Assembly (NCBI GenBank): GCA_964624255.1
Contig: CAZUWV010000001.1
Location: 15,628 to 79,627, forward strand
Direction: 5' to 3'
Length of the DNA: 64,000 bases
From: JAUZQZ01 sp964624255
Lineage (GTDB): Bacteria; Pseudomonadota; Zetaproteobacteria; Mariprofundales; Mariprofundaceae
In this document: positions 51,344 through 60,308 of the stretch, piece by piece
How the letters are laid out: the number at the start of each line of letters is the position of its first letter
How positions within the stretch are numbered: the first letter of the stretch is position 1
Position numbers and translations under genes: made by a program
The notes under the pieces: generated by a model
Told to the model about the DNA's origin: nothing
What the model saw: only the letters and a program-made list of their open reading frames with translations
The model's database searches: none

Positions 51344-52411
51344 TTATTGCCGGTGATAGGCGATAGATTCTTCCTTCACTGACCGGATAAAGGCTCTGGC
51401 GTGTTCAACCGGTACATCGGGGGTAATACCATGCCCCAGATTGAATACATGGCCGTTGCCACGCCCAAATTTAGCCAGGATATCCTTCACCTCCACACGA
51501 ATTCGATTCGGGTTGGCATACAGCATGGTTGGATCCATATTACCTTGCAGGGCCACCTCGTCTCCAACGCGCCGCCTGGCCGCGTCAATATCAATCGTCC
51601 AGTCCAGTCCAATCACATCGCAACCCGTTGCAGCAATCTCTTCCAGCCAGCCCATACCTCCCTTGGTATAGAGGATCACAGGCACGCGCCGTCCATCATG
51701 TTCACGGGCTAATTGCTCGACAATGCGCTGCATATATTGCAAAGAGAATTCCCTGTAGTCGCGGGTGGTCAGGATGCCGCCCCACGTATCAAAAATCTGT
51801 ACGGCTTGTACGCCATTGGCGATTTGGGCATTAAGATAGGCCGCCACGGCATCAGCCAGCTTATTGAGCAACAGATGTAACGTATCCGGCTCGTTGAATG
51901 CCATCGCCTTGATGATCGAATAATTCTTCGAGCTACCGCCCTCGACCATATACGTTGCCAGCGTCCACGGACTACCGGCAAACCCAATCAGTGGCACACG
52001 GCTGGCAAGCTCCCGACGAATCAAACGGATCGTGGCCATCACATAACCCAATCCATCTTCAGGGTCAGGGACAGGCAGCCTTTCGACATCGGCGCGGGTG
52101 CGGAGGGGTTGAGGAAACTTCGGACCTTCACCTGTGCCAAATGTCAGCTCCATACCCATGGCTTCGGGTACCACCAGGATGTCGGAAAACATGATGGTTG
52201 CATCGACGCCCACCAGGTCCACGGGCTGGATAGATACTTCACAAGCCAGCTCCGGCGTTTTACACAGATTCAGGAATCCGCCAGCGCGTTGCCGGGTAGC
52301 CCGATATTCCGGCAAATAACGTCCGGCCTGACGCATCATCCATACCGGTGTGCGTTCTACGTCTTCACGCAAACATGCCCGCAAAAACAGGTCATTCTTC
52401 AGATCAGTCAT
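51344..52411 (-). CDS. hemE: Uroporphyrinogen decarboxylase
   Basis: 355 residues. Family motifs are intact: PVWMMRQAGRYLPEYR near the N-terminus, the catalytic Asp in IMFSDILVVPEAMG, GFAGSPWTLATYM and FDTWGG. It decarboxylates uroporphyrinogen III to coproporphyrinogen III in haem synthesis. AAGGA precedes the ATG. thiG ends 15 bases upstream on the same strand, so the two are probably cotranscribed although their pathways differ. Confidence 0.97.
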   Translation of the reverse strand: MTDLKNDLFLRACLREDVERTPVWMMRQAGRYLPEYRATRQRAGGFLNLCKTPELACEVSIQPVDLVGVDATIMFSDILVVPEAMGMELTFGTGEGPKFPQPLRTRADVERLPVPDPEDGLGYVMATIRLIRRELASRVPLIGFAGSPWTLATYMVEGGSSKNYSIIKAMAFNEPDTLHLLLNKLADAVAAYLNAQIANGVQAVQIFDTWGGILTTRDYREFSLQYMQRIVEQLAREHDGRRVPVILYTKGGMGWLEEIAATGCDVIGLDWTIDIDAARRRVGDEVALQGNMDPTMLYANPNRIRVEVKDILAKFGRGNGHVFNLGHGITPDVPVEHARAFIRSVKEESIAYHRQ

Positions 52412-52426
52412 TTCAAATAATCCTTG

Positions 52427-53206
52427 TTAGTCCCAGATATAGCCTTCGGTGGGCGATGAAGCGCTGGCAAACGCCCGTTTTGGCATGCGTCCCGCCAGGT
52501 ACGCCGCACGACCGGCGCGCACTGCGTCACGCATCGCCCGCGCCATCAGACATTCATCCCTGGCTTCGGCCATGGCGGTATTGATGAGTACGGCATCGAC
52601 ACCCAGCTCCATGGCTTTGGCTGCGTCACTTGCTGTACCAATCCCGGCATCCACGATAATGGGTACATTGGCACGCTGCTTAATGATTCGGATATTGAAC
52701 GGGTTGGCCAATCCCCTGCCGGATCCGATCGGATTACCCAGTGGCATCACGGCCACGCAGCCGATTTCTTCCAGACATCGTGCCACAATCGGATCGTCAT
52801 TCGTATAGACCATGACCTGAAAATCATCCTCGACGAGGGTTTCCGCCGCCTTGATGGTTTCCACCACATTGGGGTACAGGGTTTCAGTGTCGCCCAACAC
52901 TTCCAGTTTCACCAGATTCCAGCCGCCAGCCTCGCGCGCCAGCCTGAGGGTGCGCACCGCATCCTTCGCATTGAAGCAACCTGCAGTATTCGGCAAAATA
53001 ACGTATTGATCCGGATCAATATAATCAAGCAGGTTCTCTCTGTCCGGATCAGTAATATTCACCCGACGCACCGCCACGGTAATCATTTCCGCTCCAGCCG
53101 CTTCCGTAGCCGCCTTCGTGGTTATAAAATCCTTGTACTTACCAGAGCCCGCGATGAGTCGCGACCTGAATTCGTGGCTTCCGATTTTCAGTATATCTTC
53201 ACGCAT
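52427..53206 (-). CDS. thiG: Thiazole synthase
   Basis: 259 residues. The Schiff-base Lys lies in NLVKLEVLGD (Lys100), with AGSGKYKDF near the start and VMPLGNPIGSGRGL, IIVDAGIGTASDAAKAMELG and AVLINTA in the phosphate-binding half. It makes the thiazole phosphate carboxylate from DXP and the ThiS thiocarboxylate. thiS lies upstream across an 82-base gap holding an R2 end. DXP is supplied by Dxs, also in this window. Confidence 0.97.
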   Translation of the reverse strand: MREDILKIGSHEFRSRLIAGSGKYKDFITTKAATEAAGAEMITVAVRRVNITDPDRENLLDYIDPDQYVILPNTAGCFNAKDAVRTLRLAREAGGWNLVKLEVLGDTETLYPNVVETIKAAETLVEDDFQVMVYTNDDPIVARCLEEIGCVAVMPLGNPIGSGRGLANPFNIRIIKQRANVPIIVDAGIGTASDAAKAMELGVDAVLINTAMAEARDECLMARAMRDAVRAGRAAYLAGRMPKRAFASASSPTEGYIWD

Positions 53207-53241
53207 TTTCTTTTCCCCGTATCCTGATTAATCACCTGAGC

Positions 53242-53275
53242 TGATCGCCGCTCACGAGTTTTGCAATTGGCTCAT
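53242..53275 (-). repeat. R2 right-end fragment between thiS and thiG
   Basis: GATCGCCGCTCACGAGTTTT followed by GCAATTGGCTCATC matches the right end of R2 (compare 55245-55276), with two bases changed in the terminal repeat. No interior or left end is present. It lies in the thiS-thiG gap and the hairpin capacity is lost. Confidence 0.65.
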
Positions 53276-53288
53276 CTGTTGGCGGGGC

Positions 53289-53492
53289 TCAGCCACCGCC
53301 AATCATATGCACCAGCTCAATGCGGTCTCCCGGCTCCAGTCGGGTATCGGCATAAGCGCTCTTCGGCACGACCTCCAGATTCCTCTCAATGGCAATCATT
53401 CGACGGTCGATACCTAGTTCGCGAACCAGGCCGGCAATATTGGTCGCCGCAACTTGCCTCGGTTCTCCATTCAGACGAATCTCCAAATTCAA
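53289..53492 (-). CDS. thiS: Sulfur carrier protein ThiS
   Basis: 67 residues. The ubiquitin-like fold and the C-terminal VHMIGGG fit ThiS; the terminal Gly receives sulfur as a thiocarboxylate. ThiS proteins often end in GG, and an extra Gly is also seen in some relatives. MNLEIRLNGEPRQV and LEVVPKSAYADTRLEPGD are typical. It is upstream of thiG on the same strand; ThiF and ThiH/ThiO are not in the window. Confidence 0.9.
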   Translation of the reverse strand: MNLEIRLNGEPRQVAATNIAGLVRELGIDRRMIAIERNLEVVPKSAYADTRLEPGDRIELVHMIGGG

Positions 53493-53615
53493 GCCCTCGC
53501 GTTTTCCGTTTTTTTATACATAAACGAGCTGGCTTTGGCCAGTTTCGCTCCAATTCACGCCGTTTTTTCCAAATTCTGATTGACCGACTTTCCCTGATTG
53601 CGTAGCTTGAGGCTC

Positions 53616-54080
53616 ATGCTAACAGCATCGCTCCCCATGCCCAAACGTTCTTCTCCCGACTATGGGCCTGAGCATGCTCCCCGACCGCAAAACTGGCAGG
53701 GTGTCGAATCAGGCTTGGCGGAGGCCTCCAGCCTGTTTCGGCGAAACAAGCTCTCCCGTGCCGAAAAGGTGATGCGGCAAGTGCTGGAATTTGCACCGAT
53801 GGAAGGGCGAGCGTGGCATGTTTTGGGCCGTATATTGCAAACATCTGGCCGCCATGCCGAGGCGCTGGATTGTTTTGCCAGTGCGGAGTCCTGCTATGGG
53901 CGTAACGGATGTGACCAAAGGTCGCCGGCATCCGTGCGACTGGCTCACCTGTTATGGAATCAGGGTGAATACGGTGAGGCCCGCGTCATGCTAGGCGCGT
54001 TGATGGCGCGTGACCCGGATAATGGCGGCTTGCGGCAACTCCGCGAAGCATGGTCGCCACAGGGTGGGCAAGGCGCATGA
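53616..54080 (+). CDS. Small TPR-repeat protein
   Basis: About 154 residues; the start is uncertain (ATG at 53616, ATG at 53637, or TTG at 53598). Two TPR-like units are visible (about 40-75 with LFRRNKLSRAEKVMRQVLEFAP, then AWHVLGRILQTSGRHAEALD), followed by LAHLLWNQGEYGEARVMLGAL and a low-similarity tail. No signal peptide. Its stop overlaps the aroQ start (ATGA), so the two are coupled. Function unknown. Confidence 0.65.
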   Translation: MLTASLPMPKRSSPDYGPEHAPRPQNWQGVESGLAEASSLFRRNKLSRAEKVMRQVLEFAPMEGRAWHVLGRILQTSGRHAEALDCFASAESCYGRNGCDQRSPASVRLAHLLWNQGEYGEARVMLGALMARDPDNGGLRQLREAWSPQGGQGA

Positions 54081-54532
54081 AACCTCTGCGTATTCTGGCC
54101 ATACATGGGCCGAATCTGAACCTCCTTGGGACACGCGAACCAGACCACTATGGATTGCGGAGCCTGGCTGATATTAATGAGGGCCTCAGCGTTACCGGAG
54201 ATAAGCTGGGTTGCGAAATTGCCACCTTTCAGAGTAATCATGAAGGCGATCTGGTGGAACGTATTCATCAGGCCGCAACTGAACATACGGATGGCATTGT
54301 TATCAATCCCGCTGCCTATACCCATACCAGCGTTGCCTTGCGGGATGCACTGCTTGCCTGCCATATTCCTTTTGTGGAGCTCCATTTGTCGAATATTCAC
54401 CGCCGTGAGGAATTCCGGCACCGTTCCATGTTGGCCGATATTGCGGTGGGCATCGTTGAGGGTTTTGGTCCGGCATCCTACCAACTGGCTTTGCAGGGGT
54501 TGGCTGAACATTTGCGCGCCAATAAAGTTTAA
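54077..54532 (+). CDS. aroQ: 3-dehydroquinate dehydratase, type II
   Basis: 151 residues from the ATG at 54077, overlapping the TPR gene stop. Type II motifs are intact: GPNLNLLGTREPDHYG with the catalytic Tyr region, NPAAYTHTSVALRDAL, and VELHLSNIHRREEFRHRS. It dehydrates 3-dehydroquinate in the shikimate pathway. accB follows 24 bases later, the common aroQ-accB-accC order. Confidence 0.95.
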   Translation: MKPLRILAIHGPNLNLLGTREPDHYGLRSLADINEGLSVTGDKLGCEIATFQSNHEGDLVERIHQAATEHTDGIVINPAAYTHTSVALRDALLACHIPFVELHLSNIHRREEFRHRSMLADIAVGIVEGFGPASYQLALQGLAEHLRANKV

Positions 54533-54556
54533 GCTCATTCATTCAAGGAGACACCC

Positions 54557-55027
54557 GTGGATATTTCTCAGATTCGCAAACTTATCCGACTGATTCAAAG
54601 TTCGGATGTGACCGAAATCGAGATCACCGAAGGCGATCAAACAGTGCGTATTTCTCGCCGCGAACATTTTATTACGTCACCGGTGTCGTTTGCGGCACCA
54701 GCCTCCGTTGTCGTCGCACAGACTACCGCCGCGGCGACCCCCGAGGCGGTAGTACCACCGCCCGCAGCTAAAGACCATCCTGATCATGTCGTAAAATCCC
54801 CCATGGTCGGGACCTTCTACCGCGCACCGTCGCCGGAAGCCGGCCCCTTTGTCAATGAAGACACCAAGGTCAGGAAAGGCGATATTCTTTGTATCATTGA
54901 GGCGATGAAACTGATGAATGAAATCGAGGCTGAATATGATGGCGTTGTAAATAAAATCTTGGTGGATAATGCTTCTCCACTCGAATATGGCCAGCCAATG
55001 TTTGTGATTACCCCGCTGGAACAATGA
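54557..55027 (+). CDS. accB: Acetyl-CoA carboxylase biotin carboxyl carrier protein
   Basis: 156 residues starting with GTG at 54557, with AAGGAG 6 bases upstream. An N-terminal AccB-type segment (DISQIRKLIRLIQSSDVTEI) is followed by an Ala/Pro/Val linker and the biotinyl domain with EAMKLMN (biotinyl Lys118) and the protruding thumb SPMVGTFYRAPSPEAGPFV. It carries biotin between AccC and the transferase. It normally lies tightly before accC; here an R2 element separates them. Confidence 0.96.
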   Translation: MDISQIRKLIRLIQSSDVTEIEITEGDQTVRISRREHFITSPVSFAAPASVVVAQTTAAATPEAVVPPPAAKDHPDHVVKSPMVGTFYRAPSPEAGPFVNEDTKVRKGDILCIIEAMKLMNEIEAEYDGVVNKILVDNASPLEYGQPMFVITPLEQ

Positions 55028-55044
55028 ATGTATTTAATGATAAG

Positions 55045-55276
55045 GGCCAATTGCAAAACTCTGGGCGGATGAGCGACACTTTCGCCCTGAGTCCATTTTT
55101 GGGGTGGAATGAGGTGCATGGTGGTTCCATGGGCCGGAATTTCAGCAGGGACAAAAAGATCACAGGCCATTTGGACGCCCGTAAGGGCGGGGTGCAAGCC
55201 CCGAGGACCAACGGCCCGAATCAGATGGGCCGACATGGGGAAGCCGATCGCTGCTCACGAGTTTTGCAAGAGGCTC
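55045..55276 (+). repeat. R2 element separating accB and accC
   Basis: The left end GGCCAATTGCAAAACTC and the right end GAGTTTTGCAAGAGGCTC are terminal repeats (left one diverged). The interior has GAATGAGGTGCATGGTGGTT and CCATGGGCCGGAATTTCAGC, shared with the copy at 56714, plus an extra GC-rich hairpin (GGACGCCCGTAAGGGCGGGG, near 55174). The copy is about 230 bases, and the gap between the two genes is 336 bases. Confidence 0.8.
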
Positions 55277-55363
55277 ATAAGCCATTGATTTGTGCTTCCG
55301 CCCATCTGTCTGCGTATTGCATGCAGACAGGCGGCCATGCCGATGGTTTTGTGGAACATCAGC

Positions 55364-56713
55364 ATGTTTAACAAGATTCTGATTGCCAACCGGGGCGAGA
55401 TCGCCGTACGCATCATCCGCTGTTGCAAGGAGCTGGGCATCGGCTCCGTTGCCGTGTACTCAGAAGCCGACCGTGACGCTATGCACACCCGTCTGGCTGA
55501 TGAGGCGGTATGTATTGGCCCCGCAGCTAGCGCGCAGTCGTACCTGAATATCGCGGCCATTATGTCGGCGGCGGAACTTACCGATGTACAAGCGATTCAT
55601 CCCGGCTATGGTTTCCTGGCGGAGAATGCCGAATTTGCGGATATTGTGATAGAATCGGGGTATACATGGATCGGTCCAAGCCCTGAATCCATGCGGATCA
55701 TGGGTGACAAGGTCACTGCCAAGAGAGCCATGGGAGGAGCGGGCGTACCCCTGATTTCCGGCTCCAGCGGTGCCGTGCGAGATGTGGAAGAAGCCAGGCG
55801 CGTTGCCAGAGAGACGGGCTTCCCTGTCATCGTTAAGGCATCCGCTGGCGGTGGTGGGCGCGGCATGCAGGTGGTGCATAGCGAAGCTGCGTTATCCGGC
55901 GCATTGAATAAGTGTCAAACAGAGGCAGCGGCAGCCTTTGGTGACGAAACTGTATTTATCGAGAAGTTTCTGGAGGAACCTCGTCATATCGAGGTGCAGG
56001 TGCTCGGCGACACGCATGGCAACATCGTCCACCTGTTTGAGCGAGAGTGCTCCATACAGCGCAACAACCAGAAGGTGCTGGAGGAGGCACCCAGCCCCTT
56101 TGTCGATGAAAAAACGCGGAAGCTCCTGTGCGATGCGGGGATAGCCGCAGCCAAGGCTGTAGCTTATGTCGGTGCCGGAACCATTGAATTCCTGATGAAC
56201 CCGGACAAGTCTTTTTATTTCATTGAAATGAATACGCGCATTCAGGTGGAGCATCCGGTAACCGAATGGATTACCGGCGTGGACCTGGTCGAATGGCAAA
56301 TTCGCGTGGCTGCTGGTGAGGCCCTGGCATTCACGCAAGAGAAGATTAAAAAGAAGGGCCACGCGATTGAGTGCCGCATTAACGCCGAGCATCCGTTTAA
56401 GTTCACACCCTCGCCCGGAACAATCAAGCTTTATCATGCACCGGGTGGCCGTAGTGTGCGTGTGGATTCCGCTATTTACACCGGTTGCCAGGTGCCGCCG
56501 TATTATGATTCCATGATCGGAAAAATCATCACCCACGCACGGACCCGGGAAAAATGTATTCGTCGCATGCAACGGGCTATCAACGAACTGGCCATTATCG
56601 GCATCACAACGAACCGTGAGTTACATGAGAGGTTGTTGGCTAACACGGCTTTTCAAAAGGGTGATTTTAATATCCATTTCCTGGAGCGCTGGCTGAAAGA
56701 AATGCATTTATAA
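55364..56713 (+). CDS. accC: Biotin carboxylase subunit of acetyl-CoA carboxylase
   Basis: 449 residues from the ATG at 55364, the standard start (MFNKILIANRGEIAVRIIRC); the frame extends upstream into the R2 region. ATP-grasp motifs are intact: GDKVTAKRAM, KASAGGGGRGMQVV, ERECSIQRNNQKVLEEAPS, EMNTRIQVEHPVTEW and ECRINAEHPFKFTPSPG. It carboxylates the biotin of AccB. The Shine-Dalgarno is weak. Its TAA stop is followed at once by another R2 element. Confidence 0.97.
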   Translation: MFNKILIANRGEIAVRIIRCCKELGIGSVAVYSEADRDAMHTRLADEAVCIGPAASAQSYLNIAAIMSAAELTDVQAIHPGYGFLAENAEFADIVIESGYTWIGPSPESMRIMGDKVTAKRAMGGAGVPLISGSSGAVRDVEEARRVARETGFPVIVKASAGGGGRGMQVVHSEAALSGALNKCQTEAAAAFGDETVFIEKFLEEPRHIEVQVLGDTHGNIVHLFERECSIQRNNQKVLEEAPSPFVDEKTRKLLCDAGIAAAKAVAYVGAGTIEFLMNPDKSFYFIEMNTRIQVEHPVTEWITGVDLVEWQIRVAAGEALAFTQEKIKKKGHAIECRINAEHPFKFTPSPGTIKLYHAPGGRSVRVDSAIYTGCQVPPYYDSMIGKIITHARTREKCIRRMQRAINELAIIGITTNRELHERLLANTAFQKGDFNIHFLERWLKEMHL

Positions 56714-56878
56714 GAGAGCCTCTTGCAAAAGTCTGAGTAGATGAGCGGCAATCCCACGTTGAGTCCATTTTCGGGATGGAATGAGGTGCATGGTGGTTCC
56801 ATGGGCCGAAATTCCAGCATGGGAATGGGCCAAAGTAGGGAAGCCGATCGCCGCTCATGAGTTTTGCAAGAGGCTCAT
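56714..56878 (+). repeat. R2 element between accC and the O-methyltransferase gene
   Basis: The left end GAGCCTCTTGCAAAAGTC (56716) and the right end GAGTTTTGCAAGAGGCTC (56859-56876) are 18-base terminal repeats differing at one position. The interior matches the other R2 copies. At the right, CTTATGAGCC read on the minus strand supplies the TGA stop of the convergent O-methyltransferase gene. It probably forms a strong hairpin between convergent genes. Confidence 0.85.
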
Positions 56879-57561
56879 AAGTCAACCTTTATGAAATTAT
56901 TGCGTTTCAGTGCCAATGTGAGCCCATCGGCGATGGGCAGCATGGATAGCTCAATACGGCCATCTCCTTTCAGTTTCGTATTGAGGGCGCGGATCGCTCT
57001 TGTGTCGGTATCGTGTTTGTCCGAGTCGACCACACTCCCGCCCCAGAGTGTATTGTCGACGCAGATCAACCCGCCGGGGCGGATGAGCTTCAGGCAAGCT
57101 TCGTAGTAGGCATCGTAGTTTACTTTATCTGCATCAATAAAGGCAAAATCAAACGTTTCCGACTGCCCGGTGGCCAGCAATGCGTTCAATGTTTCCAGCG
57201 CTGGCCGTAGTTTGAGGTGGATTTTGTCCAGTACCTCTGCCTCCTTCCAGAAGTGTCGCGCAACGGATGTCCAGTGCCCGGAAATATCGCAAGTCAGAAT
57301 CTCGCCATCCTCCGGCAGCGCCAGCGCCATCCACAGTGTGCCGTAGCCCGTGTAAGTGCCTATTTCGAGGGCCCGCCTGGCTCCCGTCAGTTTGAGCAAC
57401 ATCGCCATAAACTGCCCTTGTTCGGGCGCTGAACGCATGACGGACATCTTCTCTTGTTCGGTGGCTACGCGCAGCCGGCGCAACACCGCCGCCTCACGTA
57501 GCCCCACATCCAGCACATAATCGTAGAGCTGCACGTTGAGGTTAAGGGTCTTGTTTGCCAT
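56875..57561 (-). CDS. SAM-dependent O-methyltransferase (class I, caffeoyl-CoA OMT-like)
   Basis: 228 residues. The Rossmann SAM-binding motif ALEIGTYTGYGTLWMALALP, DFAFIDADKVNYDAYYE with the metal/substrate Asp, and PGGLICVDNTLWGG identify the family that includes catechol and caffeoyl-CoA methyltransferases. The real acceptor in bacteria is unknown. It is divergent from polA and ends inside an R2 element. Confidence 0.9.
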   Translation of the reverse strand: MANKTLNLNVQLYDYVLDVGLREAAVLRRLRVATEQEKMSVMRSAPEQGQFMAMLLKLTGARRALEIGTYTGYGTLWMALALPEDGEILTCDISGHWTSVARHFWKEAEVLDKIHLKLRPALETLNALLATGQSETFDFAFIDADKVNYDAYYEACLKLIRPGGLICVDNTLWGGSVVDSDKHDTDTRAIRALNTKLKGDGRIELSMLPIADGLTLALKRNNFIKVDL

Positions 57562-57614
57562 ACATTATCTCCTTGAGGTTCACACCCCGCCTACTTTACG
57601 GCATGCTCCGGCCC

Positions 57615-60308
57615 ATGCCCCACCTTGCTCTCATTGATGGTCCCAATTATGTATTTCGCGCTTTTCATGCTATTCGGCAATTATCGAATGCAAAAGGCGA
57701 GCCGACGAACGCAGTGTTCGGCTATGTGCAAATGCTACGCAGCATCCTCAAGGAACTTCAACCCACGCATGTGGCTGTCGCCTTTGATCCCCGGGGGGGG
57801 ACGTTTCGTAACGACATGTATACTGAATACAAGGCGCACAGACCGCCGATGCCGGAGGATTTGGTCGTACAGTGGCCGTATGTGCTTGAGGTGACCCGCA
57901 GATTCAATCTGCCACTCATTCAAATTGATCGCTACGAGGCCGATGATGTGATTGCCACGCTGGCGCGGCAAGCCGAGAGCGAAGGTTGGGACGTCACCAT
58001 CGTGTCCACCGACAAGGATCTCATGCAACTGGTGGGAGATCGTATCCGGATGCTCGACACCATGAAACGTATCGAATACGGCGCGGATGAAGTGAAGGCC
58101 AAATGGGGTGTGGCACCCGACAGGGTCCACGATCTGCTGGCGCTGGCCGGTGATACGTCGGACAACATTCCCGGCGTCCCCGGTATTGGTCCGAAAACAG
58201 CCGTGGAACTATTGGAAGCCTATGGTGATCTGGAAGGCGTGCTGGAACACGCGCCGGAAATTAAGCAAAACAAACGGCGCGAGAACCTGATTCAGCATGC
58301 CGAGGACGCGCGCCTTTCATATCAGTTGGTGGCGCTGGACGAGCAAACGCCCGTAGGCATCACTCTGGATGAGCTGGCGGTACAGTCACCGGATCGGGAG
58401 AAACTGCTCCAACTCTTCGGACAACTGGAATTCCATCGGCTGGTGGATGAATTCAGCACTGGAATACCCGTTAAAGCCACAGAGGAACAGGCGGCACGCA
58501 CGGATATTCTGGTGGATACGCCGGAGATATTGAACAGGCTGCTTGCGGCCCTTGAATCCGCGTCGCTCATTGCCGTGGATACCGAGACCACCTCCTTTTG
58601 TTGCCACGATGCCGATCTGGTCGGTTTGTCGTTTGCCGTCAAACCGGGAGAGGGCTGGTATGTGCCGGTTGGCCACCGATCCTCCGATTTATTCGACGAA
58701 ACGCCGCGTCAGTTGCCTAGGGTGGATGTGTTATCTGCATTGAAGCCCGTTCTGGAAAACCCGGAGATGTCCAAATGTGGCCATAACCTTAAATACGATA
58801 TCCAGGTTCTCAGGCGTGTGGGAATCGAGCTCGCGGGTATTGGCTACGATTCTATGTTGCTCGCCTATGTGGATGAACCGGGACAAGCGGTAAAGATGGA
58901 TCACGTGGCGCTAAAATATCTTGGACACAACTGTATTTCATACGAAGACGTCGCGGGCAAAGGTGCCAGGCAGATCAATTTCTCTCATGTGCAGATCGCA
59001 ACGGCACTCCCTTATGCCGCTGAGGATGCCGAAGTCACCCTGCGCCTGACTCAGTTTCTGAGCGGCAAACTCGGCGGACGCATCGCGCACCACGATGATA
59101 TTGAATTGCCCCTGTCCCGCGTACTGGCGGACATGGAATGGATCGGCACCCACCTGGATACAGGTAAACTGGTTGAACTGTCCAGCCGCTTCGGTGAACG
59201 TGTCGAGGAACTCAAGAAACTCATTCATCAGGCCGCCGGCCAAACCTTCAATATCCAGTCGCCCAAACAACTGGGTGTCCTGCTGTTTGAAACACTGGCT
59301 ATTCCCGGTGGTAAGAAGACAAAATCCGGCCAGTGGGCCACGGGTCAGGAGGTTCTGGCACACCTGGCTGAGGATCATGCGGTTCCGCGTCTGGTCCTCG
59401 AAGTGCGGCAGCTGGCCAAGCTTAAATCCACCTATACCGACGCACTACAAAAACTGATTCATCCCATAACAGGTCGGGTGCATACCTCGTACAATCAGGC
59501 CGTAACCACCACGGGGAGGCTCTCCTCGTCCGACCCGAATTTGCAGAACATTCCGATCCGTAGCGAAGAGGGGAGGGAGATTCGCAAGGCATTTACCGCC
59601 GAGGATGGAAACTTGCTGATCGCTGCGGATTATTCGCAGATCGAGTTGCGACTGATGGCTCATTTCTCCGGCGATAGCGTGCTGAGTGACGCATTCGCCC
59701 ATGGCGAGGATATTCATGCAGCGACCGCCGCCGCCGTTAACCAGGTGGTCTTGCAGGATGTTAGCCGCGATATGCGCCGCCATGCCAAGATTATCAACTT
59801 CGGTATCCTTTATGGTATGAGCGCTTTTGGTCTCGCCAAACAGTTGGGCGTTGGACGCGGCGAGGCGCAGGCCTTTATCGACGCCTATTTCGCGCAGTAC
59901 CCCACAGTGCGCCACTTCATGCGGGAGACGCTGGACCTTGCGAGAAAACAGGGTTATATTGAAACCCTCCTCGGCCACCGGGTTTATGTACCGGAAATCA
60001 ACGCCAGGAACGGGCTCCAAAGAAAGGCAGCCGAGCGCACGGCGATCAATGCGCCGCTGCAAGGATCGGCTGCCGACATCGTCAAGGTTGCCATGATCCA
60101 TCTGCATGCCCGTCTGGTAAAGGAAACGCCTGAAGCTCGCATGATCCTGCAAGTGCATGATGAACTGGTGGTGGAATGCCCCGAAGCAATGGTTAGCGAT
60201 GTGTCCGACATCATGCGCGAAGAGATGGAATCTGCGGCGCAACTGCGTGTCCCGCTCATTGTAGATATTGGGTGGGGAAAAAGCTGGTTTGCCGCGCATC
60301 GGCTATGA
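57615..60308 (+). CDS. polA: DNA polymerase I
   Basis: 897 residues from the ATG at 57615 (MPHLALIDGPNYVFRAFHAI); ATG at 57603 is an alternative and neither has a strong ribosome binding site. All three activities look intact: the 5' nuclease (about 1-290, with YEADDVIATLA, VSTDKDLMQLV and GVPGIGPKTA), the 3'-5' proofreading exonuclease (DTETTSF, KCGHNLKYDIQ, YAAEDAEVTL), and the polymerase (ADYSQIELRLMAHFSGD, RRHAKIINFGILYGMS and QVHDELVVE). It fills and processes gaps in replication and repair. Its stop overlaps the engB start (ATGA). Confidence 0.97.
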   Translation: MPHLALIDGPNYVFRAFHAIRQLSNAKGEPTNAVFGYVQMLRSILKELQPTHVAVAFDPRGGTFRNDMYTEYKAHRPPMPEDLVVQWPYVLEVTRRFNLPLIQIDRYEADDVIATLARQAESEGWDVTIVSTDKDLMQLVGDRIRMLDTMKRIEYGADEVKAKWGVAPDRVHDLLALAGDTSDNIPGVPGIGPKTAVELLEAYGDLEGVLEHAPEIKQNKRRENLIQHAEDARLSYQLVALDEQTPVGITLDELAVQSPDREKLLQLFGQLEFHRLVDEFSTGIPVKATEEQAARTDILVDTPEILNRLLAALESASLIAVDTETTSFCCHDADLVGLSFAVKPGEGWYVPVGHRSSDLFDETPRQLPRVDVLSALKPVLENPEMSKCGHNLKYDIQVLRRVGIELAGIGYDSMLLAYVDEPGQAVKMDHVALKYLGHNCISYEDVAGKGARQINFSHVQIATALPYAAEDAEVTLRLTQFLSGKLGGRIAHHDDIELPLSRVLADMEWIGTHLDTGKLVELSSRFGERVEELKKLIHQAAGQTFNIQSPKQLGVLLFETLAIPGGKKTKSGQWATGQEVLAHLAEDHAVPRLVLEVRQLAKLKSTYTDALQKLIHPITGRVHTSYNQAVTTTGRLSSSDPNLQNIPIRSEEGREIRKAFTAEDGNLLIAADYSQIELRLMAHFSGDSVLSDAFAHGEDIHAATAAAVNQVVLQDVSRDMRRHAKIINFGILYGMSAFGLAKQLGVGRGEAQAFIDAYFAQYPTVRHFMRETLDLARKQGYIETLLGHRVYVPEINARNGLQRKAAERTAINAPLQGSAADIVKVAMIHLHARLVKETPEARMILQVHDELVVECPEAMVSDVSDIMREEMESAAQLRVPLIVDIGWGKSWFAAHRL

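Noticed and set aside
52427..53600. TPP riboswitch upstream of thiS-thiG
   Set aside because: The thiS leader (53493-53597) has no CTGAGA-type thi-box and is too short for the full aptamer.
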